Below are positions 52,697 through 63,635 of a stretch of DNA of 64,000 bases, in pieces (position 1 is the stretch's first letter; each line of letters starts with the position of its first letter). This stretch comes from Cohnella laeviribosi DSM 21336 (GTDB lineage Bacteria > Bacillota > Bacilli > Paenibacillales > Paenibacillaceae): NCBI RefSeq assembly GCF_000378425.1, contig NZ_KB899810.1, forward strand, positions 124,001-188,000. Reading direction: 5' to 3'. Below the pieces are notes generated by a model, which had not been told where the DNA came from, did no database searches, and saw only the letters and a program-made list of their open reading frames with translations. The position numbers and the translations under genes are program-made.

Positions 52697-52816
52697 GCGT
52701 TCGGTTCGCGTCGGAATATCGCGGATAAATGAGCGGAAAGCCCTTCTTACGCGCCGTTTCGAAAGCGTTATACTTGATAATGGAGGACATTTCCATCCAA
52801 AAAAGGAGGGCGGCGC

Positions 52817-53929
52817 GTGGGACGACACATTTGGGGCCAATGGTTGAGGCTGATAGCGGTCATCGCGGTGGCGGCGGGCGGCGCTTTCTTCATCTGGTGG
52901 GCGCTGCCCCTAGTTTATCCGTTCCTGCTCGGATGGCTTTTGGCCTATGCGCTGAATCCGCTCGTAGACTTGCTTCACATCAAGGGCCGGGCGCCGAGAT
53001 GGCTCGCGGTCACGATCGTGCTGGCAGTGTTTACGCTCGCGATACTGACGGTGATTTCCGCGCTTGTCATGCGGCTTGTAAACGAAATTATTCTGCTGTC
53101 CGGATCACTGCAGCATCTTGTAAGCTGGGTGGAACAAAGCTTTAACGAGCTGATGGAGCGCCCCGAGCTGCAGCTGCTTATCGATCGGATCAATACGTTT
53201 TACCAGCAAAATCCCGGCTACCAGGAAACGATCAACGGCCGGATTACCGATACGGCCCAAGCGCTCGCCAAAGCGGGCACCAGCCTGATCGGTTCGTTTC
53301 TGAACGGAATCGTGAACGTGCTCTCTTCCTTGCCCGAGGTGGCGACGATCGCGGCGATCGTGCTGCTCGCCTCCTTCTTCATCAGCAAGGACTGGCACCG
53401 GCTTATGGGCAAATTCGCCTCCGGATTCCCGGAGCCGTTCCGCAAGCGTGCGGGAACGGTCTGGCACGAACTTCGCAACGCGCTGTTCGGCTATGTAAGG
53501 GCGCAGCTGATCATGATCACCATCACGGCCGTCGTCGTGACGGCCGGTCTTATCGTGATCGGCGTCAAAAACGCGGTTTCGATCGGCATGCTGATCGGTC
53601 TCGTCGACCTGCTGCCTTACCTGGGCGTAGGCGCGGCCATGATTCCCTGGATCGCGTACGTGTTTCTGACGGGCGACGCATGGCTGGGCGCCAAATTGTC
53701 GATCCTGTACGGCATCGTGCTTGTCGCCAGGCAGTTTATCGAGCCCAAAGTGCTGGCGTCGAGCGTCGGGCTTGACCCGCTTTCCACCCTGGTCGCCATG
53801 TTCGTCGGGCTGAAGCTGTTCGGATTTGCCGGACTGATCGTCGGCCCCGTGACCTTGATCCTGCTGGCGACGTGCCGCCGGGCGGGCGTGTTCCGGGATA
53901 TCGGACGCTTTATCGTCCACGGAAAATAG
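52817..53929 (+). CDS. ytvI: Sporulation-associated AI-2E family membrane protein YtvI
   Basis: The protein has 370 aa from the GTG at 52817 (AGGAGG 7 nt upstream). It has eight hydrophobic segments in the AI-2E/PerM arrangement, with the long helical middle region (~95-150) and the conserved end GLDPLSTLVAMFVGLKLFGFAGLIVGP. YtvI is called a sporulation integral membrane protein in B. subtilis, where it also lies between fxsA and citZ. Here it is on the plus strand, opposite to the backbone, so it was inverted locally. Confidence 0.85.
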   Translation: MGRHIWGQWLRLIAVIAVAAGGAFFIWWALPLVYPFLLGWLLAYALNPLVDLLHIKGRAPRWLAVTIVLAVFTLAILTVISALVMRLVNEIILLSGSLQHLVSWVEQSFNELMERPELQLLIDRINTFYQQNPGYQETINGRITDTAQALAKAGTSLIGSFLNGIVNVLSSLPEVATIAAIVLLASFFISKDWHRLMGKFASGFPEPFRKRAGTVWHELRNALFGYVRAQLIMITITAVVVTAGLIVIGVKNAVSIGMLIGLVDLLPYLGVGAAMIPWIAYVFLTGDAWLGAKLSILYGIVLVARQFIEPKVLASSVGLDPLSTLVAMFVGLKLFGFAGLIVGPVTLILLATCRRAGVFRDIGRFIVHGK

Positions 53930-53947
53930 GCGGCTTGCCGGCCGCCG

Positions 53948-54349
53948 TCAGCGCAGCGGACCGCCGTATATGCGAAAGGAACCGGACCGGAATTTCCGTT
54001 CGAGCCAACGGTACAGCCATCCCCTGTACAGAGGACGGGTAAACGGAAGCAGCAGCGTAATGCCGACGATATCCGAGAGAAAGCCGGGAATGACGAGCAG
54101 GAGCCCTCCGGCCATAATGCAGAGGCCGTTCAGGATGGCTTGGCCCGGCATTTGTCCGGACTGCATTTGGCGCTGCGCCTCCAGCCATGCTTTGCGCCCC
54201 TCCGTCTGCGCCAGCAGCGCGCCGGCGACGACCCCCAGCAGCAGCAGCGCGAAGGTGGTTCCGGCCCCGAGCCAATCCGCCGCGAGGATAATGACGGCGA
54301 TTTCCGCGATCGCGGCGATGGCAAGCCACGCGCCGAATTTTCTGAGCAC
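53948..54349 (-). CDS. fxsA: FxsA family membrane protein
   Basis: The protein has 133 aa from the GTG at 54349 (GGAGGAGGG 7 nt upstream); the ATG at 54367 overlaps that site. Four hydrophobic segments and the family segment GGLLLVIPGFLSDIVGITLLLP are clear, followed by a basic C-terminus. FxsA suppresses phage F exclusion when overexpressed in E. coli; the native role is unknown. It converges with ytvI and lies in the pyk-fxsA order known from Bacillus. Confidence 0.92.
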   Translation of the reverse strand: MLRKFGAWLAIAAIAEIAVIILAADWLGAGTTFALLLLGVVAGALLAQTEGRKAWLEAQRQMQSGQMPGQAILNGLCIMAGGLLLVIPGFLSDIVGITLLLPFTRPLYRGWLYRWLERKFRSGSFRIYGGPLR

Positions 54350-54559
54350 AGGTCTTCCCTCCTCCATTGTGCGCGTTCCGTTTCGCGTTTCGGTCAGACG
54401 CCCTCCTGCCGTCCGCGCCGCCAGGCGGCCTCCAGCCGCAAGCGGCAAACAGGGGGAGTCCGAGAACCGAACGGACCTGCCTATCGTATCACCCAACGGA
54501 ACGTTTTCTATGACGAACGCCGATGTACGTCCGATGAACGTCGGCGAACGTTGCAAGCC

Positions 54560-55045
54560 TCAATCCGTTTCGCCGGAAGCGGAATTTCCCGCCAATCCGA
54601 GAAGCGTAGCGTAGACGTCCGGAGCTTCGCGGTCAAGGCGCGCCGGCTTCCATTCGCGGTTTACCCAGCCGTGCAGCGTGCTTCCGCTGGCCAGCAGCAA
54701 GCCTTCGGGCTGCTTGTCTGCCAATCGGACCTGCCCGTTGCGCGTAAGATCCCCCAGCATGATTCGGTATTCGAAACGCAGCCGAACTTTGGTCAGCTCC
54801 GTCGCTCTCGTGCAGACGGTCACCCAGTCGTCGTAGCTTGCCGGCCGGTGAAAATTCGCTTCCAGATGGACGACCGGCAGCAGCAGCCCCTTTTCTTCGA
54901 TGTCCCGGTACGCATAGCCCGCTTGCCGAATCCATTCCGTGCGCCCGATCTCGAACCAGTTTACGTAATTGGTATGATACACGACTTGCATCCGGTCCGT
55001 TTCCTGGTACCGGACCCTAAGCGCATGCAGAAACCATTGGCCCAT
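54560..55045 (-). CDS. YbgC/4HBT-family acyl-CoA thioesterase
   Basis: The protein has 161 aa. The hot-dog fold starts RVRYQETDRMQVVYHTNYVNWFE, carrying the Asp/Tyr-His active-site pattern of YbgC-type thioesterases. The chain is slightly longer than the usual 130-140 aa. AAGGGG lies 7 nt before the ATG. It probably hydrolyses acyl-CoA or acyl-ACP in the cytoplasm. It lies downstream of pyk on the same strand, with a 76-bp gap and a hairpin between. Confidence 0.88.
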   Translation of the reverse strand: MGQWFLHALRVRYQETDRMQVVYHTNYVNWFEIGRTEWIRQAGYAYRDIEEKGLLLPVVHLEANFHRPASYDDWVTVCTRATELTKVRLRFEYRIMLGDLTRNGQVRLADKQPEGLLLASGSTLHGWVNREWKPARLDREAPDVYATLLGLAGNSASGETD

Positions 55046-55068
55046 TTCCGTTCCCCTTTCGATAGGCC

Positions 55069-55099
55069 GGAAGCGACGGCCCGGTTCGCCGTCGCTTCC
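55069..55099 (-). terminator. Hairpin downstream of pyk
   Basis: GGAAGCGACGG (55069-55079) pairs perfectly with 55089-55099 around a 9-nt loop. There is no T-run on the minus strand, so termination of pyk may be partial, allowing read-through into the thioesterase gene. Confidence 0.5.
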
Positions 55100-55121
55100 T
55101 TTGTTTCGCTTTATGTTCGTC

Positions 55122-56876
55122 TTACAGCACTTTCGCTTGGCCCGAATAGATGACGCCTTTCTCGGCGTACAGCGTAATCTCCATGCCGTCCTTCAGCTTC
55201 TCCAGCGCGTCGCCGACGCCGACGATGACGGGGATGCCCAGATTCAGGCCGACAACCGCGGCGTGGCAGGTAATGCCTCCGCATTCGGTGACGATGGCGG
55301 CCGCCTTTTGAATGGCCGGCATATACTCCTTGTCCGTCGACGGCGCAACCAGAATCGCGCCTTCGGTCATTTTGGCGATGGCCTCATCCGGCGTGCGGGC
55401 GGTCACGACTTTACCGGTCGCGCTCAGGGAGCCGATCCCCTGACCTTGCGTCAGCAGTTCGCCGACATGGTGGATTTTGATCAGATTCGTCGTGCCGGAA
55501 CGCCCGACCGGAACGCCCGCGGTAATGACGATCGTATCCCCCACGCGGACGATGCCCGAGCGAAGAGCGCCTTCCACGGCGATTTCAAACATGCTGTCGG
55601 TCGTCTCGGCGATCTTGCCCTGCACCGGCACGACGCCCCAAACAAGCTGCAGGCGGCGGAGCACCTGCTCCTGCGGCGTGACGGCGATAATCGGCGCTTT
55701 CGGACGGTATTTGGATACCATGCGCGCGGTATAGCCGCTCTCGGTCGAGGTGACGATGGCTTTCGCGTCGAGATCGAGCGCGGAATTGGCCACCGCCTGG
55801 CTGATCGCTTCGGTTACGGTCGTCTGCTGCGCTTTCGCCTGCTTCTGGAAAATTTCGCGATGGCGCAAAGCCGCCTCCGTGCGCTCCGCGATGCGCGCCA
55901 TGGTCGCGACGGACTCGAACGGGTATTTGCCCGCGGCCGTTTCGCCGGAAAGCATGATCGCGTCGGTGCCGTCCAGAATCGCGTTCGCGACGTCGGACGC
56001 TTCCGCCCGCGTCGGACGCGGATTGCGCTGCATCGAATCGAGCATTTGGGTGGCGGTAATGACCGGCTTGCCGGCCTTGTTGCATTTTTCGATCATCATC
56101 TTCTGAACGAGCGGAACCTCTTCGGCCGGAATCTCGACGCCGAGGTCGCCGCGCGCAACCATCAAGCCGTCGGACACTTCCAAAATTTCATCGAGGTTGT
56201 CCACGCCCTGCTGGTTCTCGATCTTGGAGATGATCTGGATGTGGCGCGCATTGTGACGTTCGAGCAGCTCGCGGATCTCCAGCACGTCGCTCGCTCTGCG
56301 AACGAACGAAGCGGCGATGAAATCGACGCCCTGCTCGATGCCGAAACGGATATCGTTGGCGTCCTTCTCCGTAATGCCGGGCATGGAGATGGCGACGCCG
56401 GGCACGTTGACGCCTTTTTTGCTTTTGATCTGGCCGCTGTTCAGAATTTTGCACTTGATTTCCGTACCTTGAATGTCCAGAACGGTCAAGCCGATCAACC
56501 CGTCGTCGATCAGAATCGTCGAGCCGACGCTGACGTCTTGCGGCAGGTTCTTGTAGGTGACCGGAATCCGCTCCTTATCGCCCAAAATCTCTTCCGTCGT
56601 CAGCGTAATCGTCTCGCCCTGCACAAGTTCGATCGGCTCTTCCTTCAGCTTGCCGAGCCGGATTTCGGGCCCCTTCGTATCCAGCAGAATCGCGACCGTC
56701 TTGCCAAGTTCCTTGCATGCCTGACGGATGTTCCGAATGCGGTTGCCATGCTCCTCATAGTCCCCGTGCGAAAAATTCAAACGGGCGACGTTCATGCCGG
56801 CTTGAATGAGCTTTTTCGTGTTTTCCAGCGATTCGCTGGCCGGACCGATGGTGCAGACGATTTTCGTTTTGCGCAT
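55122..56876 (-). CDS. pyk: Pyruvate kinase with C-terminal PEP-utiliser-type domain
   Basis: The protein has 584 aa, as in Bacillus/Geobacillus, longer than the ~475-aa enteric enzyme. The barrel starts [11 protein letters not shown] and has [10 protein letters not shown], the K/E/D active-site string [18 protein letters not shown] and [12 protein letters not shown], and the potassium-site region. An extra ~110-residue C-terminal domain (~475-584: [21 protein letters not shown]) resembles the phosphohistidine swivel domain. It makes pyruvate and ATP. It lies next to accA; the usual pfkA between them is absent. Confidence 0.96.
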   Translation of the reverse strand: MRKTKIVCTIGPASESLENTKKLIQAGMNVARLNFSHGDYEEHGNRIRNIRQACKELGKTVAILLDTKGPEIRLGKLKEEPIELVQGETITLTTEEILGDKERIPVTYKNLPQDVSVGSTILIDDGLIGLTVLDIQGTEIKCKILNSGQIKSKKGVNVPGVAISMPGITEKDANDIRFGIEQGVDFIAASFVRRASDVLEIRELLERHNARHIQIISKIENQQGVDNLDEILEVSDGLMVARGDLGVEIPAEEVPLVQKMMIEKCNKAGKPVITATQMLDSMQRNPRPTRAEASDVANAILDGTDAIMLSGETAAGKYPFESVATMARIAERTEAALRHREIFQKQAKAQQTTVTEAISQAVANSALDLDAKAIVTSTESGYTARMVSKYRPKAPIIAVTPQEQVLRRLQLVWGVVPVQGKIAETTDSMFEIAVEGALRSGIVRVGDTIVITAGVPVGRSGTTNLIKIHHVGELLTQGQGIGSLSATGKVVTARTPDEAIAKMTEGAILVAPSTDKEYMPAIQKAAAIVTECGGITCHAAVVGLNLGIPVIVGVGDALEKLKDGMEITLYAEKGVIYSGQAKVL

Positions 56877-56938
56877 GTCTTTTCTTCCTCCGTGGTTTAT
56901 GCATCAATGTCAAAACGGCCGGACTCTCCGGACCGCGC

Positions 56939-57904
56939 TCAGACTGGCTCCAGGGTAGCGAAACGGCCCATGTTGCGAAACTTGTTGTAGCGGTCCTCGA
57001 TCAGCTGCTCGGCCGTCATTCCGGACAGCTCCTGCAGCGCGCGCCACAGCGCCTCCTTGATCGTCTCGGCCTGAACCGCGGGATCGCGGTGCGCTCCGCC
57101 TTTCGGCTCGGGCAGGATCTCGTCGATGACGCCAAGCTCCTTCAGGTCCTTTGCGGTGATCTTCATCGCTTCCGCGGCCTGCTCGGCTTTCGAAGCGTCC
57201 TTCCACAGGATCGAAGCCGCGCCGTTGGGGGAAATGACGGAGTAAATCGCATTCTCCAGCATCAGCACGCGATTGCCGACGCCGAGGGCAAGCGCCCCGC
57301 CGCTTCCTCCTTCACCGATGACAACGCAGATGATCGGCACGCCAAAAAGCGCCATTTCCTTCAGATTGCGGGCGATGGCTTCGGATTGGCCGCGCGCCTC
57401 GGCGGTATCGCCGGGGTAGGCGCCCTTCGTGTCGATAAAGGTGATGATCGGCCGTTTGAATTTGTTCGCCTGCTGCATAAGCCGCAGCGCCTTGCGAAAT
57501 CCTTCCGGGTGCGGGCTGCCGAAAAAGCGCTGGATGTTGTCCTTCGTGTCCTTGCCCCGCTGGTGGCCGACTACCGTGACCGGCACCCCGTTCAGCTTCG
57601 CAAGCCCCCCGACGATGGCCAAATCGTCGGCGAACAAGCGGTCGCCGTGAAGCTCGATGAAGTCGGTGAAAATCAGATGAATATAATCAAGCGTGGTAGG
57701 ACGCTGGTGAAGCCGGGCCAGATGCATGATCTGGGCGCCGCCCAGGTTGCTGTATATCTCGTCCTCCAGCTTCTTGTAGCGTTCCTCCAGCCGGTTCAGC
57801 TCGTCGGTAAAATCGATGTTTTGCTCGAGTCCGACCCGCCTAAGATGCTCGATCTTCTTGCGAAGCTCGGTCAGCGGCTGCTCGAACGGCAACTCAGTTG
57901 ACAT
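56939..57904 (-). CDS. accA: Acetyl-CoA carboxylase, carboxyltransferase alpha subunit
   Basis: The protein has 321 aa. Crotonase-type segments include [25 protein letters not shown] and [21 protein letters not shown], the oxyanion-hole regions of the carboxyltransferase. With AccD it transfers CO2 from biotin to acetyl-CoA to make malonyl-CoA for lipid synthesis. Its start overlaps the accD stop by 11 nt, which supports equal production of the two subunits. Confidence 0.97.
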   Translation of the reverse strand: MSTELPFEQPLTELRKKIEHLRRVGLEQNIDFTDELNRLEERYKKLEDEIYSNLGGAQIMHLARLHQRPTTLDYIHLIFTDFIELHGDRLFADDLAIVGGLAKLNGVPVTVVGHQRGKDTKDNIQRFFGSPHPEGFRKALRLMQQANKFKRPIITFIDTKGAYPGDTAEARGQSEAIARNLKEMALFGVPIICVVIGEGGSGGALALGVGNRVLMLENAIYSVISPNGAASILWKDASKAEQAAEAMKITAKDLKELGVIDEILPEPKGGAHRDPAVQAETIKEALWRALQELSGMTAEQLIEDRYNKFRNMGRFATLEPV

Positions 57905-58790
57905 CGGCGCGCTCTCCTTTCCCCGCGTGCATGTCGAGCAGTTTGGTCAAGAACGCCTTCATGTCTTTGCGGTGCACCACCTTGTCCAATTGGCCGTGCT
58001 GCAAATTGAATTCGGCGGTCTGGAAGTTGTCGGGCAGCTTCTGGCGAATGGTCTGCTCGATGACGATGCGCCCCGCGAATCCGACGATCGCTCCGGGCTC
58101 GGCGATATTGTAGTCGCCAAGGCTCGCGAAGCTGGCGGACACCCCGCCGAGCGTCGGATCGGTGAAGACGGAAATGAACAAACCGCCCTGTTCATGGAAT
58201 TTGGCCAGCGCGGCGCTGGTCTTGGCCATCTGCATCAAGCTCAGAATGCCTTCTTGCATCCGCGCTCCCCCGGATGTGGAAAACAACAAAAGCGGCAGCT
58301 TCTTTTCCATCGCCCGCTCGATGGCTCGGGTCACCTTCTCGCCGACGACGGAACCCATGCTGCCGGTAAAGAAATCGAAGCTCATCACGCCGATGACGAC
58401 CGGAAAGCCGCCGATCGTCCCTTCGCCGGTCACGATCGCGTCGTTCAAGCCGGATTTTTGCTTTTGCATTTCCAGCTTTTCTTTATAACCCGGGAATCCG
58501 AGCGGGTCCTCGGCAATCAAGTCGGCGTCAATCTCAAAAAGACGCCCGTCGTCAAGCGTCATCGCGACGCGTTCCGAGGCGCTCAGCCGGAAGTGGTGTC
58601 CGCAGGTGGAGCAAACTTTCAGGTTTTTCTCCAATTCCTTGGTGAACTGAATCGTGCCGCACTTGGGACAGCGGTTCATCAGGCCCTCGGGAATTTCGCG
58701 TTTCGGCCTTTCTTCGGCCGGCTTCGCGTTCGGACCCGCGGTTGACGGGACGACGGCATATTTTTTCTTGTGAAACAAATCCTTGAACAC
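57894..58790 (-). CDS. accD: Acetyl-CoA carboxylase, carboxyltransferase beta subunit
   Basis: The protein has 298 aa. The N-terminal four-Cys zinc ribbon (C-P-K-C near 39-42 and C-S-T-C near 58-61) binds nucleic acid in studied homologues. The carboxyltransferase core has [25 protein letters not shown] and [19 protein letters not shown]. It forms a heterotetramer with AccA, encoded just downstream with overlapping ends. Confidence 0.97.
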   Translation of the reverse strand: MFKDLFHKKKYAVVPSTAGPNAKPAEERPKREIPEGLMNRCPKCGTIQFTKELEKNLKVCSTCGHHFRLSASERVAMTLDDGRLFEIDADLIAEDPLGFPGYKEKLEMQKQKSGLNDAIVTGEGTIGGFPVVIGVMSFDFFTGSMGSVVGEKVTRAIERAMEKKLPLLLFSTSGGARMQEGILSLMQMAKTSAALAKFHEQGGLFISVFTDPTLGGVSASFASLGDYNIAEPGAIVGFAGRIVIEQTIRQKLPDNFQTAEFNLQHGQLDKVVHRKDMKAFLTKLLDMHAGKGERADVN

Positions 58791-59116
58791 AGCGACACCT
58801 CACATGGCGCAAAGATAGCGGGCCGTATCCGATCGCCAGATCGGCACGAGTCCGCGTCGAGCAGGCGAGACGTTCGCGATTCGGTCCGCCGAAGTGCGGG
58901 CATATAGCCGCAGGTTGTATCCGCTCAGGTTAAGGGAAACGGCCGCCGGCGCCGACCGATCGCGGCCGCGCGCGGACCGTTGCTATTCAAAACGGGATAT
59001 CGAAAATGAAATAGGAATGACCGTTAACATAAAGCCTCGCGCCCGACCGATCGCCGCATTTGCGGACCGCAGAACGGTTGCATGCCGGAAATCCGCTAGA
59101 CATTAGGTTTCCACGT
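58791..59116. other. 326-bp gap upstream of accD
   Basis: No supported gene. It holds GC-rich, partly repetitive sequence with fragments such as TGTATCCGCTCAGG and GGAAATCCGCTAGAC that faintly recall the 20-bp repeat family seen at 808-985, but with no regular spacing. The accDA promoter must lie here on the minus strand; I could not assign it. Confidence 0.4.
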
Positions 59117-59305
59117 TTACATATGCAGAATACTTCCGAGCACTTCCTGCACTTCCTGCACTTCGCCGGACGGCACCAGGATCTCGTATTGAGGTTTGGT
59201 CAAATTGATGGGGCGCACCTGCACGAGAAAGCCTTCTTCCGTGAGGCGCTTCTGAATCCGATCCGCGATTTTGGCGGTCGGCGCAATGTAGATGACCGTC
59301 CACAT
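59117..59305 (-). CDS. Conserved-looking small protein, unknown function
   Basis: The protein has 62 aa from the ATG at 59305 (MWTVIYIAP), the simplest start; the open frame extends to 59434. The pattern strand-helix-strand-strand-helix (VIYIAP, AKIADRIQKRLTEEG, FLVQVRPI, YEILVP, EVQEVQEVLGSIL) suggests a complete small alpha/beta fold like a ferredoxin-like or SPOR-type domain. I do not recognise a named family. It lies between dnaE and accD on the same strand. Confidence 0.55.
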   Translation of the reverse strand: MWTVIYIAPTAKIADRIQKRLTEEGFLVQVRPINLTKPQYEILVPSGEVQEVQEVLGSILHM

Positions 59306-59559
59306 GAAGCGGTACCCCCAATTAAGTAGCTTTGGACAATTGGACATGAAAAAGATCGTCTTCTTGTATTCCAAGACAATCCAACGCCGCCTATCGATAA
59401 GGAAATGATAGCACAGATGTCGTAAGACTAGCAACCGAAGCGCTTGGGGCGAAAGAAACGGCTCGCGGGCCGCAAGGCGCTCCCTGCGCCGCAGAACGGG
59501 CGCCCGGGGGCGATTCGCGGCTAGGCCCCGCGGCGGATCGCCGGCTGAAGCGCCGGCGC

Positions 59560-62500
59560 CTATTTGATCCGCGCGCTGCCTTCTCCGAGCAGCGCTTCGA
59601 TTTCGCGGAGCAGCTCGGGCGAAGGCTTGACGCGGTAGCTATCGTTCAGCGCGAGCGTCCGGTGCCCGCGCTCGTAGAACAGCACCGTCTGCAGCGGGCC
59701 AGGGTGCGCCGACAGCGTCGACTGCAGGCGCGCCAGCACTTCCGGCTGCTCGAACCGCTCGCCGATGCGGATGTACACCCGCTGCGGCGCATGCTTGCCC
59801 GCGGCCGTCTTGCCGCCCTCCGCGCGGCCGGGAGCCGCTCCCCCCGCGCGGAGGGGGCCGCCCATGCGCGCGGAACCGCTCGCGATGCCGGGGCCGTCCG
59901 CACGCCCCGGGCGCGGTCCCGCGCGGCGGAGGCGCTCCGCCTGCGCGGCCAGATCCGGCGCCGACAGCGGCACGATGGCGTCCGCGAGCAGCTTGAAGTC
60001 TTCGTCGCCATGCTGGAGCTTCGCCTTGACGAGCACGAGCGCGCCCTTCCCGGCGAACGCGGACGCCGTCTTCCAGACGCCGGGGAACGCCACCAGCTCG
60101 ACGCCCATGATGCGGTCCTCCAGTTCGAGGAACGCCATCGGCTGCCCGTTCTTCGTCACGATCGGCTTGACGGAGACGATCATGCCGGCGGTCAGCACCG
60201 GCGCGCCGTCCGGCGCATCCGCGAGATCGACGAGCCGGTCGAGCCTAAGCGTCTCCCACAGCGGCGCGTACTCGTCCAGCGGATGGCCGGACAAGTACAG
60301 GCCCATCAGTTCGCGCTCGAACTCCAGCGTTTGCGCTTGCGTGAACGGCTCGACCTCGGGCAGTTCGACGTTCCAGTTCGGAGAGTCGCCGAGATCGCCG
60401 AGCTCAAGCTGAAGCTGGATTTCCTCCCGCTCCTTGCGCCATGCCGCGGCCGCCTCGACCATCTCGTCCAGCGCCGCGTACAGCTGCGCCCGGTGCCCGG
60501 GCAGCGTGTCCAGCGCCCCGGCCAGCAGCAGCGATTCGATGACCCGCTTGTTGCAGGTCCTCGGGTCCACCCGCCGGCACAGGTCGAGCAGGCTTGCGAA
60601 CGGCTGCTCCTTCCGCACCGCCATGATGCTCTCGATCGCCTGCGTCCCGACGTTCTTGACCGCGGCAAGCCCGAACCGGATCGCCCCGGAGCCGTCTCTT
60701 CTGACCGGCGTGAACAGCACGCCGCTTTCGTTCACGTCCGGCGGCAGAACCTCGATGCCCATGCGCCGGCATTCGTCGACGTATTCCGCCGTTTTGCGCT
60801 GGTTGCCGATGACCGAAGTAAGCATCGAAGCCATGAAGTGCACCGGATAATGCGCCTTCAGGTAGGCCGTCTGGAAGGCCAGCACCGCGTACGCGGCGGC
60901 GTGCGCCCGGCAGAAGCCGTAATCGGCGAAGCGGACGATCAGATCGTAGACGCGGTTCGCTTCCTCTTCCCCGTAGCCCTGCCGCAGGCTTCCCCGCACG
61001 AAATGCTGCCGCTGCTCGTCCAGGATCTCGCGTTTCTTCTTGCCGACCGCCCGCCTTAACAGGTCCGCTTCCCCAAGCGAAAATCCGGCCATTTTCGAGG
61101 CGATCTGCATGATTTGTTCCTGATACACAATGATGCCGTACGTATCCTTCAAAATCGGCTCCAGCGACGGGTGCGGGTACTCGACCGCCGCCTTGCCGTG
61201 CTTCGCCCGGATGAACTGCGGAATGAATTCCATCGGGCCGGGCCGGTACAGCGCCAGCACCGAAACGATGTCCTCGAACGCGGTCGGCTTCATCTCCCGC
61301 AGCACGCGCCGCATGCCCGCGGACTCCAGCTGGAAGATGCCGGTCGTGTCCCCGCGGCCGAGCAGCTCGTAGGTCGCCGGATCGTCGAACGGAATGTCGT
61401 CCCAGTTCAGCTTGCGCCCCGTCTCTTCGGCGATCCAATCGAGCGTCCGCTCGATGATCGAGAGCGTGCGCAGGCCGAGAAAATCCATTTTCAGCAAGCC
61501 GACCGATTCCAGAAACTCCATCGAATATTGCGTGAGCGGGACGCCGTCCACGCCCTCCTGCAGCGGCACATAGTCGGTGAGCGGCTCCGTGGAGATGACG
61601 ACGCCCGCTGCGTGCGTCGAGGCGTGGCGCGGCATCCCTTCGACGCGGCGGGCCATGGCGATCATCTCGGCCGTTTGGCCGCCCGCCTCGCTGAGCGCGC
61701 GGAACTCCGGGCTTTCCTTCATCGCCCGCTCGATCGACATGCCCGGCGCGGCCGGGATCAGCTTCGCCGCCTTGTCCACCTCGCCGTACGGAACGTTCAT
61801 CACCCGTCCGACGTCGCGCACGGCCGCCCGGGCGGCCAGCGTTCCGAACGTAATGATTTGCGCCACGCGGTCGCTGCCGTATTTGTTCGCCACGTAGCGG
61901 ATCACTTCGTCGCGGCGCTCGTCGCTGAAGTCGATGTCGATATCCGGCATCGTCACCCGTTCGGGGTTGAGGAACCGTTCGAACAGCAGCTTGTGCTTCA
62001 GCGGATCGACATTGGTAATGTAAAGCGAATAGGCGACAAGGCTCCCCGCGGCCGAACCGCGGCCCGGTCCGGTTGCGATGCCGTGCTCGTGGGCAAAGCG
62101 CATGAAGTCCCACACGATCAGAAAGTAATCCTCGAACCCCATCCGCCCGATCACATCCAGCTCGTACGCCAGCCGCTCCTCGGCCGCCCGGCGGAACTCC
62201 GGCGGCGGCGCCGCGCCCGCAACCGGCCGCACGGATCGTTCTCCTTCGGCGCCGTCCTCCGCATCCGCCCAGCCATACCGCCTGGCCAGCCCCTTCCGGC
62301 ACAGCCGCGCCAAATATTCGCCCGCCGACAGTCCTTCCGGCAGCGGATGATATTTCGGCAAAATGTGGCGCCCGAAGTCCAGCTCCAGCTCGCACCGCTC
62401 CGCGATCCGCACGGTGTTGGCGATCGCCTCCGGCACATGGCGGAACAGCGCCGCCATTTCGTCCGCGCTTTTCAGAAACAGTTGATTCGTATCGATTTTG

Positions 62501-63204
62501 AGCCGGTCGGGATCGTCCAGCGTCTTGCCCGTCCCGATGCAGATGAGCACGTCCTGCAGCGCGGCGTCGTCCTCGCGCAGATAGTGCGAGTCGTTCGTCG
62601 CCACAAGCGGGATGCCCGTCTCCTGCGCCAAGCGGATGAGACCGGCCGAAGTCTTCTTTTGCTCCAGCACGCCGTGGTCCTGGATCTCCAGAAAATAATC
62701 GTCCCCGAACAACTCCCTGTACCGAAGCGCCGTCGCCTTCGCCTCGTCGTACCGGTCGTGCAGCAGATGCTGCGACAGCTCGCCGTTCAGGCAGCCGCTC
62801 AGGCAGATCAAGCCTTCCGCGTGCGCGGACAGCGTCTCGAAATCGATGCGCGGCTTGTAGTAAAACCCTTCAAGATGCGCGATCGAGCTCAGCTTCATCA
62901 AATTGCGGTAGCCGGTTTCGTTTTTCGCCAGCAGCGTCAGATGGTAGATCGGCTGCTCGCGCCTTGACGCCCGCTCAAGCCGCGAGCCGGCCGCCATATA
63001 AGCCTCCATGCCGATAATCGGCTTGATGCCGTGCTCCCGGCACGCTTTATAGAAAGGAATGGCGCCGTACAGAACCCCGTGGTCCGTCAGCGCCAGCGCC
63101 TTCATGCCAAGCTCCGCCGCCCGTGCGGCCATCTCCCGGATGCGGGAAGCGCCGTCGAGCAGGCTGTATTCGCTGTGAACGTGCAAATGAACGAACCCGC
63201 ACAT
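59560..63204 (-). CDS. dnaE: DNA polymerase III alpha subunit (DnaE)
   Basis: The protein has 1214 aa from the ATG at 63204 (AGAAGGGA 5 nt upstream); the longer open frame to 63303 runs into the ytrH promoter. PHP domain at the N-terminus ([25 protein letters not shown]), catalytic PDIDIDF near residue 430, [11 protein letters not shown] finger region, tandem HhH, and an OB fold (~990-1075). The usual Bacillus DnaE is about 1115 aa; the extra length is mainly a Gly/Ala/Arg/Pro-rich stretch at ~1087-1140 before a last folded segment. It extends RNA primers at the replication fork. Confidence 0.96.
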   Translation of the reverse strand: MCGFVHLHVHSEYSLLDGASRIREMAARAAELGMKALALTDHGVLYGAIPFYKACREHGIKPIIGMEAYMAAGSRLERASRREQPIYHLTLLAKNETGYRNLMKLSSIAHLEGFYYKPRIDFETLSAHAEGLICLSGCLNGELSQHLLHDRYDEAKATALRYRELFGDDYFLEIQDHGVLEQKKTSAGLIRLAQETGIPLVATNDSHYLREDDAALQDVLICIGTGKTLDDPDRLKIDTNQLFLKSADEMAALFRHVPEAIANTVRIAERCELELDFGRHILPKYHPLPEGLSAGEYLARLCRKGLARRYGWADAEDGAEGERSVRPVAGAAPPPEFRRAAEERLAYELDVIGRMGFEDYFLIVWDFMRFAHEHGIATGPGRGSAAGSLVAYSLYITNVDPLKHKLLFERFLNPERVTMPDIDIDFSDERRDEVIRYVANKYGSDRVAQIITFGTLAARAAVRDVGRVMNVPYGEVDKAAKLIPAAPGMSIERAMKESPEFRALSEAGGQTAEMIAMARRVEGMPRHASTHAAGVVISTEPLTDYVPLQEGVDGVPLTQYSMEFLESVGLLKMDFLGLRTLSIIERTLDWIAEETGRKLNWDDIPFDDPATYELLGRGDTTGIFQLESAGMRRVLREMKPTAFEDIVSVLALYRPGPMEFIPQFIRAKHGKAAVEYPHPSLEPILKDTYGIIVYQEQIMQIASKMAGFSLGEADLLRRAVGKKKREILDEQRQHFVRGSLRQGYGEEEANRVYDLIVRFADYGFCRAHAAAYAVLAFQTAYLKAHYPVHFMASMLTSVIGNQRKTAEYVDECRRMGIEVLPPDVNESGVLFTPVRRDGSGAIRFGLAAVKNVGTQAIESIMAVRKEQPFASLLDLCRRVDPRTCNKRVIESLLLAGALDTLPGHRAQLYAALDEMVEAAAAWRKEREEIQLQLELGDLGDSPNWNVELPEVEPFTQAQTLEFERELMGLYLSGHPLDEYAPLWETLRLDRLVDLADAPDGAPVLTAGMIVSVKPIVTKNGQPMAFLELEDRIMGVELVAFPGVWKTASAFAGKGALVLVKAKLQHGDEDFKLLADAIVPLSAPDLAAQAERLRRAGPRPGRADGPGIASGSARMGGPLRAGGAAPGRAEGGKTAAGKHAPQRVYIRIGERFEQPEVLARLQSTLSAHPGPLQTVLFYERGHRTLALNDSYRVKPSPELLREIEALLGEGSARIK

Positions 63205-63301
63205 AACAATCCCTTCTTTTGTTTCGCGTGAACTCCTTTCTCCCATTGTATCATAAGCGCCCCGCCCCGTCCCATATAGATGGTAGGGGGAGGAATGGGA
63301 C

Positions 63302-63628
63302 ATGAACCGGTTCTATGCGCAGGCTACGCTCGACTTCTGTATCGCGTTCGGCGTCGTGCTGGGCGCGGCCATGCTCGCGGGCATGGCGTCGCTGTTTCTG
63401 TGGCGCCCGCCTGCGGACACGATGCTGGACGTTGCCGGCCGGATCAAGATATGGGCGGTCGTCGTCGCCATCGGCGGCTCGATCGACCCGATACGCGTCA
63501 TCGAATCGCACGTCATGAAAGGATACCTTTCCCCCGCCGTCGAGCAGATCGGCTATATCTTGTGCGCCTTTCTCGGCGCCCATCTGGCCACCGAACTGAT
63601 CCAATGGCTGTGCCGGAACGCGGGGTGA
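63302..63628 (+). CDS. ytrH: Sporulation membrane protein YtrH
   Basis: The protein has 108 aa with three hydrophobic segments (~10-32, ~45-62, ~80-100). It matches the YtrH pattern ([19 protein letters not shown]). In B. subtilis ytrH and ytrI lie divergent from dnaE, are made in the mother cell under sigma-E and support sporulation. GGGGGAGG lies 7 nt before the ATG. The same divergent order is kept here. Confidence 0.9.
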   Translation: MNRFYAQATLDFCIAFGVVLGAAMLAGMASLFLWRPPADTMLDVAGRIKIWAVVVAIGGSIDPIRVIESHVMKGYLSPAVEQIGYILCAFLGAHLATELIQWLCRNAG

Positions 63629-63635
63629 TTGACCG

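Noticed and set aside
55101..56990. 629-codon plus-strand frame opposite pyk
   Set aside because: Shadow of pyruvate kinase, which has all catalytic motifs on the minus strand.
58860..59100. A third copy of the 20-bp unit array
   Set aside because: A few fragments resemble the unit but there is no regular ~50-bp spacing or orientation flip.
59662..62967. Long plus-strand open frames opposite dnaE
   Set aside because: Antisense shadows with low-complexity composition and no motifs; dnaE on the minus strand explains the region.
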